Positions 21,894 through 30,710 of a DNA stretch of 64,000 nucleotides are shown here, one piece after another. Where the stretch lies: positions 2,418,001-2,482,000 of the forward strand of contig NZ_CP115670.1 in the NCBI RefSeq assembly GCF_027886475.1, in the 5' to 3' direction. The notes below the pieces were generated by a model, which did no database searches, had not been told where the DNA came from, and saw nothing but the letters and a program-made list of their open reading frames with translations. Positions within the stretch are counted from its first letter, which is position 1. Each line of letters begins with the position of its first letter. Position numbers and translations under genes: made by a program. Origin of the DNA: Corynebacterium sp. SCR221107. GTDB taxonomy: Bacteria; Actinomycetota; Actinomycetes; Mycobacteriales; Mycobacteriaceae.

Positions 21894-22907
21894 ATGAACC
21901 CCGTCGACCAGCTTGCAGCAGTACTTTCCAACCCGCTCGCCCTCATCCAGGACGCCGCCGGGTGCACAATTGCTGCGCTTGTCGCACGCGGACTACCCGA
22001 AAACACAGCCACCGACCTGAAAACCCTCGCCACGGTGTACTACGGCACCACCTCCTACACCAGGATGCAAGCCACCTGCCGGGAAACCATAGACTCCCTC
22101 GGGCTCACCCTCGCCCACCTCGAAATCATCGAAACCTGCACCCGCAGAGTCACAGGCGAAAAAACCACATGGCAACTACGCCGCGACCTAGTAAACCTCG
22201 GCAACCTGCCCACCGGACAGTTCGCCACCCGCGCACGCGCAATCACCAACGACTACGCAACCCCACCGGCAAGGTTAGTCAAAGGCGTGAGCATCAACCG
22301 CAACCGCAACAACCTCTGGCAACTAAAAATCAACGGCGAACCAGCCGATATCGACACACTTTACGAAACACTCAAAGAACTGCCCGACCCAGCCAAAAAC
22401 TTCCCCCACACCGGCACCATCACCAAAACACTTCGCCCCATCGTGGCCATCCCCCTAGACAAACTCACCACCGTCCTGGATGCCACAGGAGACGAAACCA
22501 CCTTCACCTGCTCCGATGGGGTCACACGCACCAGCACCCAGATCGTTGCCTCCATCCTTGATGACCAGTGGGGGTTCGGGCTTATCCACCCCGTTGACGG
22601 ACCCGTCGACCTCGTGCGCTCCTCCAGGTTTGCCAACAAAAAGCAACGCGACCTAGCCACCCTCGAATCCTTAAGCTGTGCCCACCCGGACTGCAATAAA
22701 CCAGCCGATGAGTGCCAAATCCACCATATCCATGCGTGGAATCGGGGCGGGACCACCGCAAGTAAAAACCTCACCATGCTATGCGCCTTCCACAACGGAA
22801 GAAACGACGATGACCCCAGCACACCCAAACACGGCCGCATCCAACGCACCAACGGCCACCCCACCTGGACCTACCCACCCTGGCACCCCAAGCACTCGGG
22901 CGGGTAA
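21894..22907 (+). CDS. HNH endonuclease domain protein
   Basis: A 337-residue protein with a long helical N-terminal part of the type found in actinobacterial 13E12/DUF222-like HNH proteins and a C-terminal HNH nuclease: CAHPDCNKPADECQIHHIH, W-N-R-G-G, N-L-x-x-L-C, and HN. Two zinc Cys (C-x4-C), the catalytic HH and the closing HN are all present, so the nuclease should be active. I chose ATG 21894 after GGTGGGC; an ATG at 21858 would add 12 residues. Codon use is AAC/CAA/ACC-rich on this strand, unlike the neighbours. Members occur in several copies in many corynebacteria; their role is unknown. Confidence 0.88.
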   Translation: MNPVDQLAAVLSNPLALIQDAAGCTIAALVARGLPENTATDLKTLATVYYGTTSYTRMQATCRETIDSLGLTLAHLEIIETCTRRVTGEKTTWQLRRDLVNLGNLPTGQFATRARAITNDYATPPARLVKGVSINRNRNNLWQLKINGEPADIDTLYETLKELPDPAKNFPHTGTITKTLRPIVAIPLDKLTTVLDATGDETTFTCSDGVTRTSTQIVASILDDQWGFGLIHPVDGPVDLVRSSRFANKKQRDLATLESLSCAHPDCNKPADECQIHHIHAWNRGGTTASKNLTMLCAFHNGRNDDDPSTPKHGRIQRTNGHPTWTYPPWHPKHSGG

Positions 22908-22927
22908 GAACCCCGCGACGTCGAAAA

Positions 22928-22948
22928 GCAGGCCCCACGCGGGCCTGC
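22928..22948 (+). terminator. Hairpin after the HNH gene
   Basis: GCAGGCCC and GGGCCTGC form a perfect 8-base stem just after the stop; no T-run follows. A near-match of the 11-base motif (CGTCGAAAAGC) overlaps its left edge. Confidence 0.55.
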
Positions 22949-22965
22949 GAAGCATGCGCATGCAA

Positions 22966-23003
22966 AAGGCCCCAGCCCTAAATTCTAGGACTGGGGTCTT
23001 TTT
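22966..23003 (-). terminator. Terminator of the tRNA-Glu-Asp-Asp-Phe cluster
   Basis: GACCCCAGTCCTA and TAGGGCTGGGGCC pair on the minus strand, followed by TTTTGC; the plus side also ends in TCTTTTT, so it can act in both directions. Confidence 0.85.
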
Positions 23004-23005
23004 CG

Positions 23006-23081
23006 TGGTGGCACGGACCAGGATCGAACTGGTGACCTTCCACTTTTCAGGCGGACGCTCTACCAACTGAGCTACCGCGCC
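23006..23081 (-). tRNA. tRNA-Phe (GAA)
   Basis: Minus-strand cloverleaf with acceptor GGCGCGG/CCGTGCC, anticodon loop CTGAAAA (GAA), T-loop GTTCGATCC and encoded CCA. Last gene of the four-tRNA cluster. Confidence 0.95.
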
Positions 23082-23105
23082 ACTGCCAGCTTTTCAGCTG
23101 GCGAG

Positions 23106-23179
23106 CGACCCTGACGGGACTTGAACCCGCGACCTCCGCCGTGACAGGGCGGCGCGCTAACCAACTGCGCCACAGGGCC
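23106..23179 (-). tRNA. tRNA-Asp (GTC), copy 2
   Basis: Acceptor GGCCCTG/CAGGGTC, anticodon loop CTGTCAC (GTC), T-loop GTTCAAGTC. No encoded CCA. Identical in sequence to the copy at 23372-23445. Confidence 0.95.
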
Positions 23180-23371
23180 ATTGCTTTTCAGGGAACTCCC
23201 TGGCAACGAGTTGATACTTTACACAGAAGCGCGAGAAGTTAGCAAACCCGCATGTCACACCCACATTCGCCCATCTCCGCCCCGAAGGCATCCGCAGCTC
23301 CGGCCCCCGAATCCACCCCAAGTGAGGAGAAACGAAAAGACCGCACCGATTTCTCGATGCGGTCTTGGCTG

Positions 23372-23445
23372 CGACCCTGACGGGACTTGAACCCGCGACC
23401 TCCGCCGTGACAGGGCGGCGCGCTAACCAACTGCGCCACAGGGCC
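23372..23445 (-). tRNA. tRNA-Asp (GTC), copy 1
   Basis: Identical to 23106-23179 across all 74 bases. The spacers around the two copies differ, so this is an old duplication of the tRNA unit kept identical. Confidence 0.95.
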
Positions 23446-23478
23446 ATATTCACATTATCCAGCTAACCGAGAGGTAAC

Positions 23479-23554
<76 letters not shown>

Positions 23555-23720
23555 TTTGGCAATAAGGCACAGGTGCCTTGCTGACCGAGATGAACTTTAC
23601 TAGAAAACGTGACAAACACAAAACCCCTGCATATCACTTGTTTTCAGGCCCACAGACTAATGTTGCTGTTATGAGCCCATTCAGTACTTCTTCCCATCCT
23701 GTTAGTCCGCTCGTATCGCC

Positions 23721-24296
23721 GTGATCGGCGATAGCATCGCCTATGGTCAAAATGATCGTTCGGGCGGTTGGTCGCGTATCTTGGCCGCGGAGTTTCAGTC
23801 CGTTGATCAGCCGGGGCGTCGCTGGTGGAATCTGGCTATTCCGGGAGATACTTTGGTGAACTTGGAAAGCTACGCAGTCGATGAGGTCCGTGTCCGTCAG
23901 GCTGATACGGTATTGATTTCTGCTGGTATCAACGATCTCACGTTCGGCACGTCGCCTGAGCGGTTGATGGTGGAGTTACGCAGTTTGGTACGCCGATTGG
24001 ATTTCTTAGGCGCTCGATCTGTGGTGGCAACGCCGATTTGGTACGACGGCGCTGTGCGCTCGCGGGAGTACAACCCCATTCCTGATGCGGCGGTCGCCCA
24101 GTTCCGCGAGCTGTTGCTGGACTGGGGCGTGGCCGAGCAGCGTCGCGTGCTGGACCTGTGGCCGGTGCTTAAGCTGCGCCCGGACTTGCTCGATCATGGC
24201 CTGCGCCCCACTGCGCAGGGGCATGTCTTGCTTACCGACGCCTGGCGGGCCGCATTGGCTTCGCGTTTCTTTTTTCGCGCCCTTCTCCTGCGGTAG
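23721..24296 (+). CDS. SGNH/GDSL-family hydrolase, 5' end probably frameshifted
   Basis: The 191-residue reading frame holds a full SGNH hydrolase: nucleophile block GDSIAYG (Ser at about residue 5), Gly block NLAIPGDT, Asn block SAGINDL and the Asp-His pair in DHGLRPTAQGH. These enzymes are esterases or acyl-hydrolases; the substrate is unknown. The GTG at 23721 begins right at the nucleophile block and removes the usual first strand. An ATG at 23671 opens another frame (MSPFSTSSHPVSPL) and adding one C near 23712 would fuse it to RIAVIGDS. The gene is therefore either disrupted by a one-base deletion or carries a sequencing error. No signal peptide is seen. Confidence 0.75.
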   Translation: MIGDSIAYGQNDRSGGWSRILAAEFQSVDQPGRRWWNLAIPGDTLVNLESYAVDEVRVRQADTVLISAGINDLTFGTSPERLMVELRSLVRRLDFLGARSVVATPIWYDGAVRSREYNPIPDAAVAQFRELLLDWGVAEQRRVLDLWPVLKLRPDLLDHGLRPTAQGHVLLTDAWRAALASRFFFRALLLR

Positions 24297-24486
24297 CGGG
24301 TTAGCAACTTCAGGCATCGCCATCACAAGAACTGAACCGGCAGCTCTAAGACATTCGCTATTTTTTGCGAAACCAAAGAAGTGTTGCCGTCAAATACAAT
24401 CGAAAATGTCCGAGATATCCCGTCGATTTATCTTAAGCAATTCTGATTCTCGCCCATAAAAGATCACAGCAATCACCGTGCCATCA

Positions 24487-24976
24487 TTAGGTAACGCCAT
24501 TCCCATGCTGTCGTAGGCTACTTACTCGCCACCGACGCACGACCGCGATACATGTCATCACACAAATACCGGTGAGATCTCCCAACAACCACGGCGGTAT
24601 CAAGGCTCCGCAGATTGTTTGGCCGATTAACGCCATGTTCGCAGCAATGGTGTGTTGGGCCTGCTGAGGAAAGCCACCCCCGAAGAACGAAGCTTCCATC
24701 GAATGCAAACCCACAGCACTCCACCCAGATTCAACCCGAACTAACCACCGATTCGCTTGAGCATTTGATAGGACTACCGATGACCGCAATACTGTCACGA
24801 AGTGAAGGCGCCTCCTGACTAATATCGAAGACTTCTCCGCGAAAATAGTTCGAGAAATTTAGAAGGCAGGCGGAAGACTCCGCAATTTCTTTACCCGCTA
24901 AAACCATGACGCTAGCAATTACCGGACAGGCGAAGATAATTGCGGCGAAGAAAGCAAAACCCATATTCTTTGGCAC
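24487..24976 (-). pseudogene. Remnant of a small membrane protein gene (two frames)
   Basis: Two overlapping minus-strand frames look like parts of one gene. The first (to 24731) starts with GTG/ATG and an N-terminal membrane segment (GFAFFAAIIFACPVIASVMVLAG) and then a polar stretch; the second (24798-24487) has two further hydrophobic segments (AANMALIGQTICGALIPP and TGICVMTCIAVV). A one-base shift between 24731 and 24798 would join them into about 163 residues. I do not recognise the family. Base composition is lower in GC than the neighbours. Nothing was recognised in 24297-24486. Confidence 0.35.
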
Positions 24977-25132
24977 CTATCGGATAGGAACGCTAGTCAT
25001 TATTCCCAACTCGCCTTGTACAAAGGGGGTTGTCACACACTGCGAGACGCAGGGGCAACGCGCATATTTTCCGTGAGCGGATTGTTGCAAACTTCCTCAG
25101 TAGCAGACCCAGAAAAGACACCAATCGTAAGA

Positions 25133-25165
25133 TAAAAATGCCCCGCAGCACACGCTGCGAGGCAT
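25133..25165 (-). terminator. Terminator of tRNA-Lys
   Basis: ATGCCTCGCAGCG and the complementary TGCTGCGGGGCAT pair (one wobble) on the minus strand, followed by TTTTTATC. Confidence 0.85.
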
Positions 25166-25168
25166 CAT

Positions 25169-25244
25169 TGGTGGGCCCTGAGGGGCTCGAACCCTCGACC
25201 TGCGGATTAAAAGTCCGTAGCTCTACCAACTGAGCTAAAGGCCC
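25169..25244 (-). tRNA. tRNA-Lys (TTT)
   Basis: Acceptor GGGCCTT/AGGGCCC, anticodon loop CTTTTAA (TTT), T-loop GTTCGAGCC and encoded CCA. Confidence 0.95.
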
Positions 25245-25347
25245 ACTCAAAAACGGGGCACGCTCCGCGCGCTTTGCTTTTGACCCCATTAATTTAGCAG
25301 TTTGCTTACGGATTTGTGAAATCAGGTTGCCCTCACCACAATAGTCG

Positions 25348-25361
25348 GTAGTTCGTACTAC
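25348..25361. promoter_or_regulatory. Candidate TetR operator
   Basis: GTAGT-TCGT-ACTAC is an inverted repeat 26 bases upstream of the TetR gene start, where an autoregulatory operator would be expected. Confidence 0.5.
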
Positions 25362-25386
25362 TTATTTGCCAATTTCAGGAGGTCAT

Positions 25387-25953
25387 ATGCCCAAAACAGC
25401 CCGTGAAAAGCTCCTCGGAGCCGCCGCAGAAGAGTTTTACGCACATGGCATCCACGCCACCGGCATCGACACGATCACCAACCGCGCCGGTGTGGCCAAG
25501 AAGAGCATGTACAACAACTTCCGCAGCAAGCAAGAACTGGTAGCCACCTACATCGAGGCTCGCCACCAGCAATGGCTCGATCTCTACGCCCGCCGCGTCG
25601 CGGACACCACCGACCCCAAGGAGCGGTGCTTGGCCGTCTTCGACGCCTACCTCGACCACGCCGGCGCCGATTATCCGGAGGGCTTTCGCGGTTGCGGCCT
25701 CCAAAACGTCGCCGGCGAGCTGCCCAACGACGATCCTGGCCGCGCCATCATCCGCACCCACAAGCGTGAGATCGAGCAGATGCTCGAGCAGGAAATCGCC
25801 CGGATTCCCGAGGCCGAAGGCGATGCCCCCCACCTCGCGGAACTGCTCATTTTCCTGCTCGAGGGCGCAGTCCAGCTAGCGGGGCTCGAAGGCACAACCA
25901 CCCGACTGATTCATGCGCGCGCACTGGCCGCCGATGTAATTGGGGCGCTATGA
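25387..25953 (+). CDS. TetR/AcrR-family transcriptional regulator
   Basis: The 188-residue regulator has an N-terminal TetR helix-turn-helix (REKLLGAAAEEFYAHGIHATGIDTITNRAGVAKKSMYNNF split over about residues 5-45) and a helical ligand-binding C-terminus. ATG 25387 is fixed by AGGAGG 4 bases upstream. Its TGA overlaps the ATG of an EamA-type transporter (ATGA at 25950-25953), so the two are co-translated and the regulator probably controls the transporter through the inverted repeat upstream. The ligand is unknown. Confidence 0.92.
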   Translation: MPKTAREKLLGAAAEEFYAHGIHATGIDTITNRAGVAKKSMYNNFRSKQELVATYIEARHQQWLDLYARRVADTTDPKERCLAVFDAYLDHAGADYPEGFRGCGLQNVAGELPNDDPGRAIIRTHKREIEQMLEQEIARIPEAEGDAPHLAELLIFLLEGAVQLAGLEGTTTRLIHARALAADVIGAL

Positions 25954-26804
25954 GCAAATCAACAGGTGTCGTTGCCTTACTTCTGGCTTCAGTGTTGTGG
26001 GGAACTACCGGGACAGCGGCGAGCTTTAATTCCGCCTCCCCGCTGGCCATTGGCGCCGCGGCGCTCGGCATTGGCGGGATCTTGCAGGCGATTGTCGGCT
26101 GGCGAAAAGTCGCCGAAAGCGCAGCCCGCCTCCCCCATACGTTGCTGCTTGCCGGGGCGGCCGGGATCTTCGTCTACCCCTTGTGCTTTTACACGTCGAT
26201 GGATCTGGCAGGGGTTGCCGTGGGCACCGTGGTCTCTTTGGGGCTTGCGCCGATGTGTGCCGGTCTCATCTCCCGCGCCCTGTGGGCGACGGCATTGGAA
26301 TCTGCATGGTGGGCGGCCTCGGCGCTCGGTGTGGCCGGGTGTATTGCACTTTCGCTTTCCGACGATCCCAGCGCCACAGACAAAAGCTCCCTTATCGGCA
26401 TCGGCCTCGGCGTGCTCGCCGCCGCAAGCTACGCCACATATTCGCTCATGGTCGGCGAGATGATCAACACAGGCATTCCCCGTCAGGCGGCGATGGGCTC
26501 GGTTTTTGGCCTTGGCGGACTGGCGCTACTGCCGATCATGGCCATAACCGGCGACGGGCTGTTTGCTACCCATAACCTTCCCAGCACGCTGTACCTCATC
26601 TTCGTCCCAATGTTTGCGGGATATGTCCTATTTGGAATTGGGCTGGCCTCGGTGCCAGCCCACACGGCGATGGTGATCACGCTGGCAGAACCGGCAATCG
26701 CTGCGGTCTTCGCAATGGCGATCGTGGGCGAGCGGTTTGTCGCACTCGACCTGGTGGGAATCGGCCTTGTCGCCGGCGCGCTGGGTCTTAGCGTGCGACG
26801 CTAG
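25950..26804 (+). CDS. EamA-family transporter (drug/metabolite exporter)
   Basis: The 284-residue protein has ten predicted membrane spans arranged as two EamA repeats: the first starts VVALLLASVLWGTTGTAASF and the second GLGVLAAASYATYSLMVGEM. The closing segment HTAMVITLAEPAIAAVFAMAIVGERF is typical of the DMT superfamily. These proteins export amino acids, nucleosides or drugs; the substrate is not visible. It is coupled to a TetR gene by a 4-base overlap. An in-frame copy of the 11-base motif lies at 26354-26364 (Leu-Ser-Asp). Confidence 0.92.
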   Translation: MSKSTGVVALLLASVLWGTTGTAASFNSASPLAIGAAALGIGGILQAIVGWRKVAESAARLPHTLLLAGAAGIFVYPLCFYTSMDLAGVAVGTVVSLGLAPMCAGLISRALWATALESAWWAASALGVAGCIALSLSDDPSATDKSSLIGIGLGVLAAASYATYSLMVGEMINTGIPRQAAMGSVFGLGGLALLPIMAITGDGLFATHNLPSTLYLIFVPMFAGYVLFGIGLASVPAHTAMVITLAEPAIAAVFAMAIVGERFVALDLVGIGLVAGALGLSVRR

Positions 26805-26805
26805 G

Positions 26806-26816
26806 CGTCGGCAAGC
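26806..26816 (-). repeat. GCTTKCCGACG motif copy
   Basis: Exact GCTTGCCGACG on the minus strand, immediately after the EamA stop and before the terminator of actA. Confidence 0.6.
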
Positions 26817-26817
26817 A

Positions 26818-26845
26818 ATAAAAAAGCCCACCCGAAGGTGGGCTT
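26818..26845 (-). terminator. Terminator of actA
   Basis: AAGCCCACC and GGTGGGCTT form a perfect 9-base stem with a CGAA loop; a run of six T follows on the minus strand. Confidence 0.9.
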
Positions 26846-26858
26846 GTGCGCTATCGGA

Positions 26859-28376
26859 TTAGGACAGCTTCATGGTGCCAGTCTCCTGGAAGCGCTGGTG
26901 GAAGCTCAAAGCCTCGCCCAGCAGGTGCGGGGTCTGCATGATCTTCTTCTCCTTGGCGAATGCCAGGGCACGATCGTAGTAGTCCTGCAGCAGCGGACGG
27001 TAGTCCGGGTGAGCGATGTCGATGATCTTCTGAGCACGCTGGCGAGGAGCCAAACCACGCAGGTCAGCGTAGCCGTACTCGGTGATGATGACCTTGACGT
27101 CCTGCTCGGTGTGGTCGACGTGGGAGACGAAAGGAACGATCGCGGAGATCGCACCGCCCTTCGCGTCGGACGGGGTGATGAAGGAGGAGATGAAGCCGTT
27201 ACGGGTGAAGTCAGCCGAGCCGCCGACACCATTCATCATGCGAGAGCCGGTGACGTTGGTGGAGTTGACGTTACCGTAGATGTCCGCCTCGATGAGGCCG
27301 TTGGTAGCGATCAGGCCTAGACGACGCACAACCTCAGGGTGGTTGGAGATCTGCTGCGGACGCAGGATGATCTGCTTGGCGTACTTGGAGGCCTCGTTGT
27401 TCATGCGCTCCGCGTACTCCGGGGAAAGGGAGAAGGAGGTTGCGGATGCAACGGTCATCTTGCCAGCATCGATCAGGTCGACCATGCCGTCCTGGATAAC
27501 CTCGGTGTAGGCGCGGATGTTCTCGAACTTGGAGTCGAGCAGGCCAGCCATCACGGCGTTCGGGACGTTGCCCACGCCGGACTGCATGATGTAGCCGTCA
27601 TAGGTCAGGCGGCCTGCGGCGACCTCGCCCTCGAGGAAGTCGAGGAAGTGGCCGGCGATCTGACGGGACTGATCATCCAGCGGCTTGAACGGCGCGTTGC
27701 GGTCAGGAGCGTCGGTCTCGACCACGGCGACAACCTTGGACAGGTCGATGTCGATGTAGGTGGTACCGATGCGCTGGCCCGGCTCGGTGATCGGAATCGG
27801 CTGGCGGTTCGGCAGGCGGTTGATGCGGTAGATGTCCGCCATGCCCTCGAGCTCCTCGGACTGCCAGGAGTTGACCTCGATGATGATCTTCTCGGCATTG
27901 TCCAGGTACTCAACGTTGTTGCCGATGGAGGAGGAAGGAATCAGGTGACCTTCCTCGGTGATGCGCACGGCCTCAACGATGGCGACGTTCATCGGGCCGA
28001 AGAAGCCCTGCTCGACGTACAGCGGGGACTCGGACAGGTGGTAGTCCACGTAGTAGGAGGTGCCGTCGTTGATCTTGTTACGCAGGGTCGGATCAGACTG
28101 GTACGGGGTGCGCAGGCGGATTGCGTCTGCCTCAGCCAAAACGCCATCGCAGTCAGGAGCGGTGGAGGCGCCGGTAAACAGGTTGATCATGTACTCGTCA
28201 CCGCGGGCGTGAGCTTCCTTAGCACGCTCAGCGATTGCGGTCGGCAGTGCCTTCGGGTAGCCAGCACCGGTGAAGCCGGAGATACCGACGTTGTCACCGT
28301 TATTGACGAACTGTGCTGCTTCCTCAGCAGACATGACCTTGCCACGCAGCTGTGCATTGGCAATACGATCGGACAT
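26859..28376 (-). CDS. actA: Succinyl-CoA:acetate CoA-transferase (acetyl-CoA hydrolase/transferase family)
   Basis: The 505-residue protein belongs to the Cat1/ActA class of the acetyl-CoA hydrolase/transferase family, which exchanges CoA between succinyl- or propionyl-CoA and acetate in the cytoplasm. Visible family segments are SGFTGAGYPKALPTA near the N-terminus, NGVGGSADFTRNG with the glycine-rich CoA-binding loop, and the C-terminal ITEYGYADLRGLAPRQRA. ATG 28376 has AGGAGG 4 bases upstream; an in-frame ATG at 28400 lacks one. The gene is C-ending-codon rich. In C. glutamicum the same gene lies between the sucCD region and phoU-pst, as here. Confidence 0.93.
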   Translation of the reverse strand: MSDRIANAQLRGKVMSAEEAAQFVNNGDNVGISGFTGAGYPKALPTAIAERAKEAHARGDEYMINLFTGASTAPDCDGVLAEADAIRLRTPYQSDPTLRNKINDGTSYYVDYHLSESPLYVEQGFFGPMNVAIVEAVRITEEGHLIPSSSIGNNVEYLDNAEKIIIEVNSWQSEELEGMADIYRINRLPNRQPIPITEPGQRIGTTYIDIDLSKVVAVVETDAPDRNAPFKPLDDQSRQIAGHFLDFLEGEVAAGRLTYDGYIMQSGVGNVPNAVMAGLLDSKFENIRAYTEVIQDGMVDLIDAGKMTVASATSFSLSPEYAERMNNEASKYAKQIILRPQQISNHPEVVRRLGLIATNGLIEADIYGNVNSTNVTGSRMMNGVGGSADFTRNGFISSFITPSDAKGGAISAIVPFVSHVDHTEQDVKVIITEYGYADLRGLAPRQRAQKIIDIAHPDYRPLLQDYYDRALAFAKEKKIMQTPHLLGEALSFHQRFQETGTMKLS

Positions 28377-28703
28377 TGATCCTCCTAGGCGGACAGTCAA
28401 AGATGTGATAGTTCCGGCGGATCACGCAGCCCTCACGCAGCGACAACGCTGGCAAGACCCGTACAAGCCTTTACCCGTTGCCGTGTGTGAGACAGCCCAT
28501 GCACCCGCTACATAGTTACGAGGAACACAATAACAGCTATACGTTTATAATGTGTTCCGTTTTACAGGCTACCCCCCTTTCGTCCCACCCGATACCGGAA
28601 ATTCACACAAAATTGCGTGGGTAAATTAGCAGGTCTTTACACTTTTGCATTGCCCGACCTCAATCGGCCACAAGTTTGAATTCCATACCCCGCGCGGGGG
28701 ACA
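28377..28703. promoter_or_regulatory. actA-dusB divergent region with inverted repeat
   Basis: About 330 bases without a gene. GGAACACA (28522-28529) and TGTGTTCC (28551-28558) are exact inverted arms 21 bases apart around an AT-rich centre holding TATAAA and TATAGC on the minus strand, suitable -10 elements for actA. The regulator is unknown; it does not match the RamB or GlxR consensus that I know. Confidence 0.5.
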
Positions 28704-29858
28704 ATGTGGGGCGTGACTTTAACTATTGGTTCCTTAGAATTGCAGTCCCCCGTGGTCCTGGCCCCCATGGCGGGCGTGACCAACGTGGCCTTTAGAACGC
28801 TGTGTCGCGAGCAGGAGCTAGAAAAGACCGGAACCGTGTCGGGTCTGTATGTCTGCGAGATGATTACCGCCCGCGCCCTCGTCGAGCGCAACGAGAAGAC
28901 CTTGCACATGACCACCTTCGGCCCGGAGGAAACGCCTCGTTCGATGCAGCTCTATACGGTCGATCCCGAGTACACGTACAAGGCCGCGAAGATGATCGTG
29001 GACGAAGACTTAGCCGACCACATCGACATGAACTTCGGCTGCCCGGTTCCCAAGGTCACCCGCCGCGGCGGTGGCTCGGCGCTTCCTTACAAGCGCCGGC
29101 TTTTCGGCAACATCGTCGCAGCGGCAGTCAAGGCCACCGAGGGCACGGACATTCCGGTCACCGTGAAGTTCCGCGTCGGCATTGACGACGAACACAAGAC
29201 CCACCTCGATGCCGGCCGCATTGCCGTCGAGGAAGGCGCCGCCGCCGTCGCCCTGCACGCCCGCACCGCCGCCCAGCGCTATTCGGGCGAGGCGGACTGG
29301 AATGAAATCACCCTCCTCAAGCAGCACCTCGCACACACCGGCATCCCGGTCCTCGGCAATGGCGACATTTTTAAGGCCGAAGACGCCACCAAGATGATGG
29401 AACAAACCGGCTGCGACGGAGTGGTCGTTGGACGCGGGTGCTTGGGCCGTCCGTGGCTGTTCGCGGAGCTTTCCGCCGCCTTGCGCGGTGAGGGGATTCC
29501 GGCGGAACCCACCTTCGGTGAGGTGACCAAAATTATTCGTCGGCACGCGCAGCTGCTCGCCGAACACGACGGTGAGGCTAAGGCCTGCCGCGACCTACGC
29601 AAGCACATGGGATGGTACCTGCGCGGTTTCCCCGTCGGCAGCGAACTGCGCGCCGAGCTAGCAAGAGTATCCACCCTCCAGCAGCTTGAGGAATTGCTTG
29701 CCCCCTATGCAGACTCCCCCGCTCTCGCCGCCGACGCCGACGGCGCCCGCGGACGCCAAGGTTCGCCGGCGAAGGTGCTCCTTCCCGAGGGCTGGCTCGA
29801 CGATCCCGAGGACGCCACCGTTCCGGAAGGCGCGGAACTTATGCATTCTGGCGGATAG
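28704..29858 (+). CDS. dusB: tRNA dihydrouridine synthase (DusB type)
   Basis: The protein of about 384 residues reduces uridines in tRNA with FMN and NADPH. The FMN-barrel motifs are present: VVLAPMAGVTNVAFR near the N-terminus, DMNFGCPVPKVTRRGGGSAL with the catalytic Cys, HARTAAQRYSGEADW and GNGDIFKAEDATKMM, GCDGVVVGRGCLGRPW. The RNA-binding helical C-terminus follows. Length fits the family. The start is uncertain: ATG 28704, or GTG 28713, which has TGTGGGGC before it and gives the more usual N-terminus TLTIGSL. It reads away from actA. Confidence 0.93.
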   Translation: MWGVTLTIGSLELQSPVVLAPMAGVTNVAFRTLCREQELEKTGTVSGLYVCEMITARALVERNEKTLHMTTFGPEETPRSMQLYTVDPEYTYKAAKMIVDEDLADHIDMNFGCPVPKVTRRGGGSALPYKRRLFGNIVAAAVKATEGTDIPVTVKFRVGIDDEHKTHLDAGRIAVEEGAAAVALHARTAAQRYSGEADWNEITLLKQHLAHTGIPVLGNGDIFKAEDATKMMEQTGCDGVVVGRGCLGRPWLFAELSAALRGEGIPAEPTFGEVTKIIRRHAQLLAEHDGEAKACRDLRKHMGWYLRGFPVGSELRAELARVSTLQQLEELLAPYADSPALAADADGARGRQGSPAKVLLPEGWLDDPEDATVPEGAELMHSGG

Positions 29859-29928
29859 GTAACCTCCATTTCTCAGCCATCCATTAGGTAATTGCCTCCG
29901 ACAGGGCGCGAAGATCGCCGTAGTGTTC

Positions 29929-29934
29929 TATAGT
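29929..29934 (+). promoter_or_regulatory. -10 element of phoU (probable leaderless transcript)
   Basis: TATAGT ends 6 bases before the ATG at 29941. No good -35 was found. Confidence 0.5.
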
Positions 29935-29940
29935 TTCCAC

Positions 29941-30672
29941 ATGCGTAGTGCCTACAAAGAGAACCTAGAAGCGTTCGCACATGACCTCATTATCATGTGC
30001 GATACGGTCACGGAAATCTTAAAGAATGCCTCCGCGGGTCTTATTGAACAAAATCTCCAGTCCGCCGAGGAAGCTCTCTCCCTCTCGGATCCCATGGACG
30101 AGATCCGCGAGCGCTCAACCGCACGCGCCATCGAGCTTCTGGCCCTGGAGGGTCCGGTAGCCCGCGACCTGCGGCAGGTCGTCAGCTCCATTTACGTAGT
30201 CGAAGACTTCGACCGCATGGGTGTGCTAGCCATGCACGTGGCCAAGACCGCGCGTCGGCGCCACCCGGAATCGGTGGTGCCGGAAGAATACCTGCCCTAC
30301 TTCGCTGAGATGGCACGACTGTGCCTAGAGATGATTTCGAAAGTCCGCGAGATCCTCGTCGTGCCTGACGCGGACGTTGCCGTTTTCCTCGAGCGCGATG
30401 ACGATGCCGTCGATGATGTGCACTCCCATCTGATGAACGTGCTCACCGCCCGCGAATGGCCACATAGCGCGCGTGAGGCCGTGGACATGGCCCTGATGTC
30501 GCGCTTCTACGAGCGCTTTGCTGACCACTGCGTCAACGTCGCGGCCCAGATCGTCTTCCTTACCTCTGGGCTTAACCCCAGCGCCTACCTGGCCAAGCGC
30601 CGCCAGGACGAGGAAAACGCTGACATGGAGCGTCGCCTCGAAGACATCGAAAAACAGTTCCGGGACCGCTAG
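29941..30672 (+). CDS. phoU: Phosphate transport system regulator PhoU
   Basis: The 243-residue protein is all-helical, with two PhoU repeats of three helices each. The metal-cluster motifs of the E/D-x-x-x-D type are visible (SDPMDEIRE, VVEDFDRMG, ERDDDAVDDVH, ERFADHCVNVA). PhoU couples the Pst transporter to the phosphate two-component system. It lies divergent from pstSCAB, with one unrelated gene between. ATG 29941 was chosen because homologues start MRxAYxExL; six extra in-frame residues upstream overlap the -10. Confidence 0.94.
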   Translation: MRSAYKENLEAFAHDLIIMCDTVTEILKNASAGLIEQNLQSAEEALSLSDPMDEIRERSTARAIELLALEGPVARDLRQVVSSIYVVEDFDRMGVLAMHVAKTARRRHPESVVPEEYLPYFAEMARLCLEMISKVREILVVPDADVAVFLERDDDAVDDVHSHLMNVLTAREWPHSAREAVDMALMSRFYERFADHCVNVAAQIVFLTSGLNPSAYLAKRRQDEENADMERRLEDIEKQFRDR

Positions 30673-30710
30673 TCCGGAATTTTTGGCTCGCAGGCGGCGT
30701 TGAACCCCTC

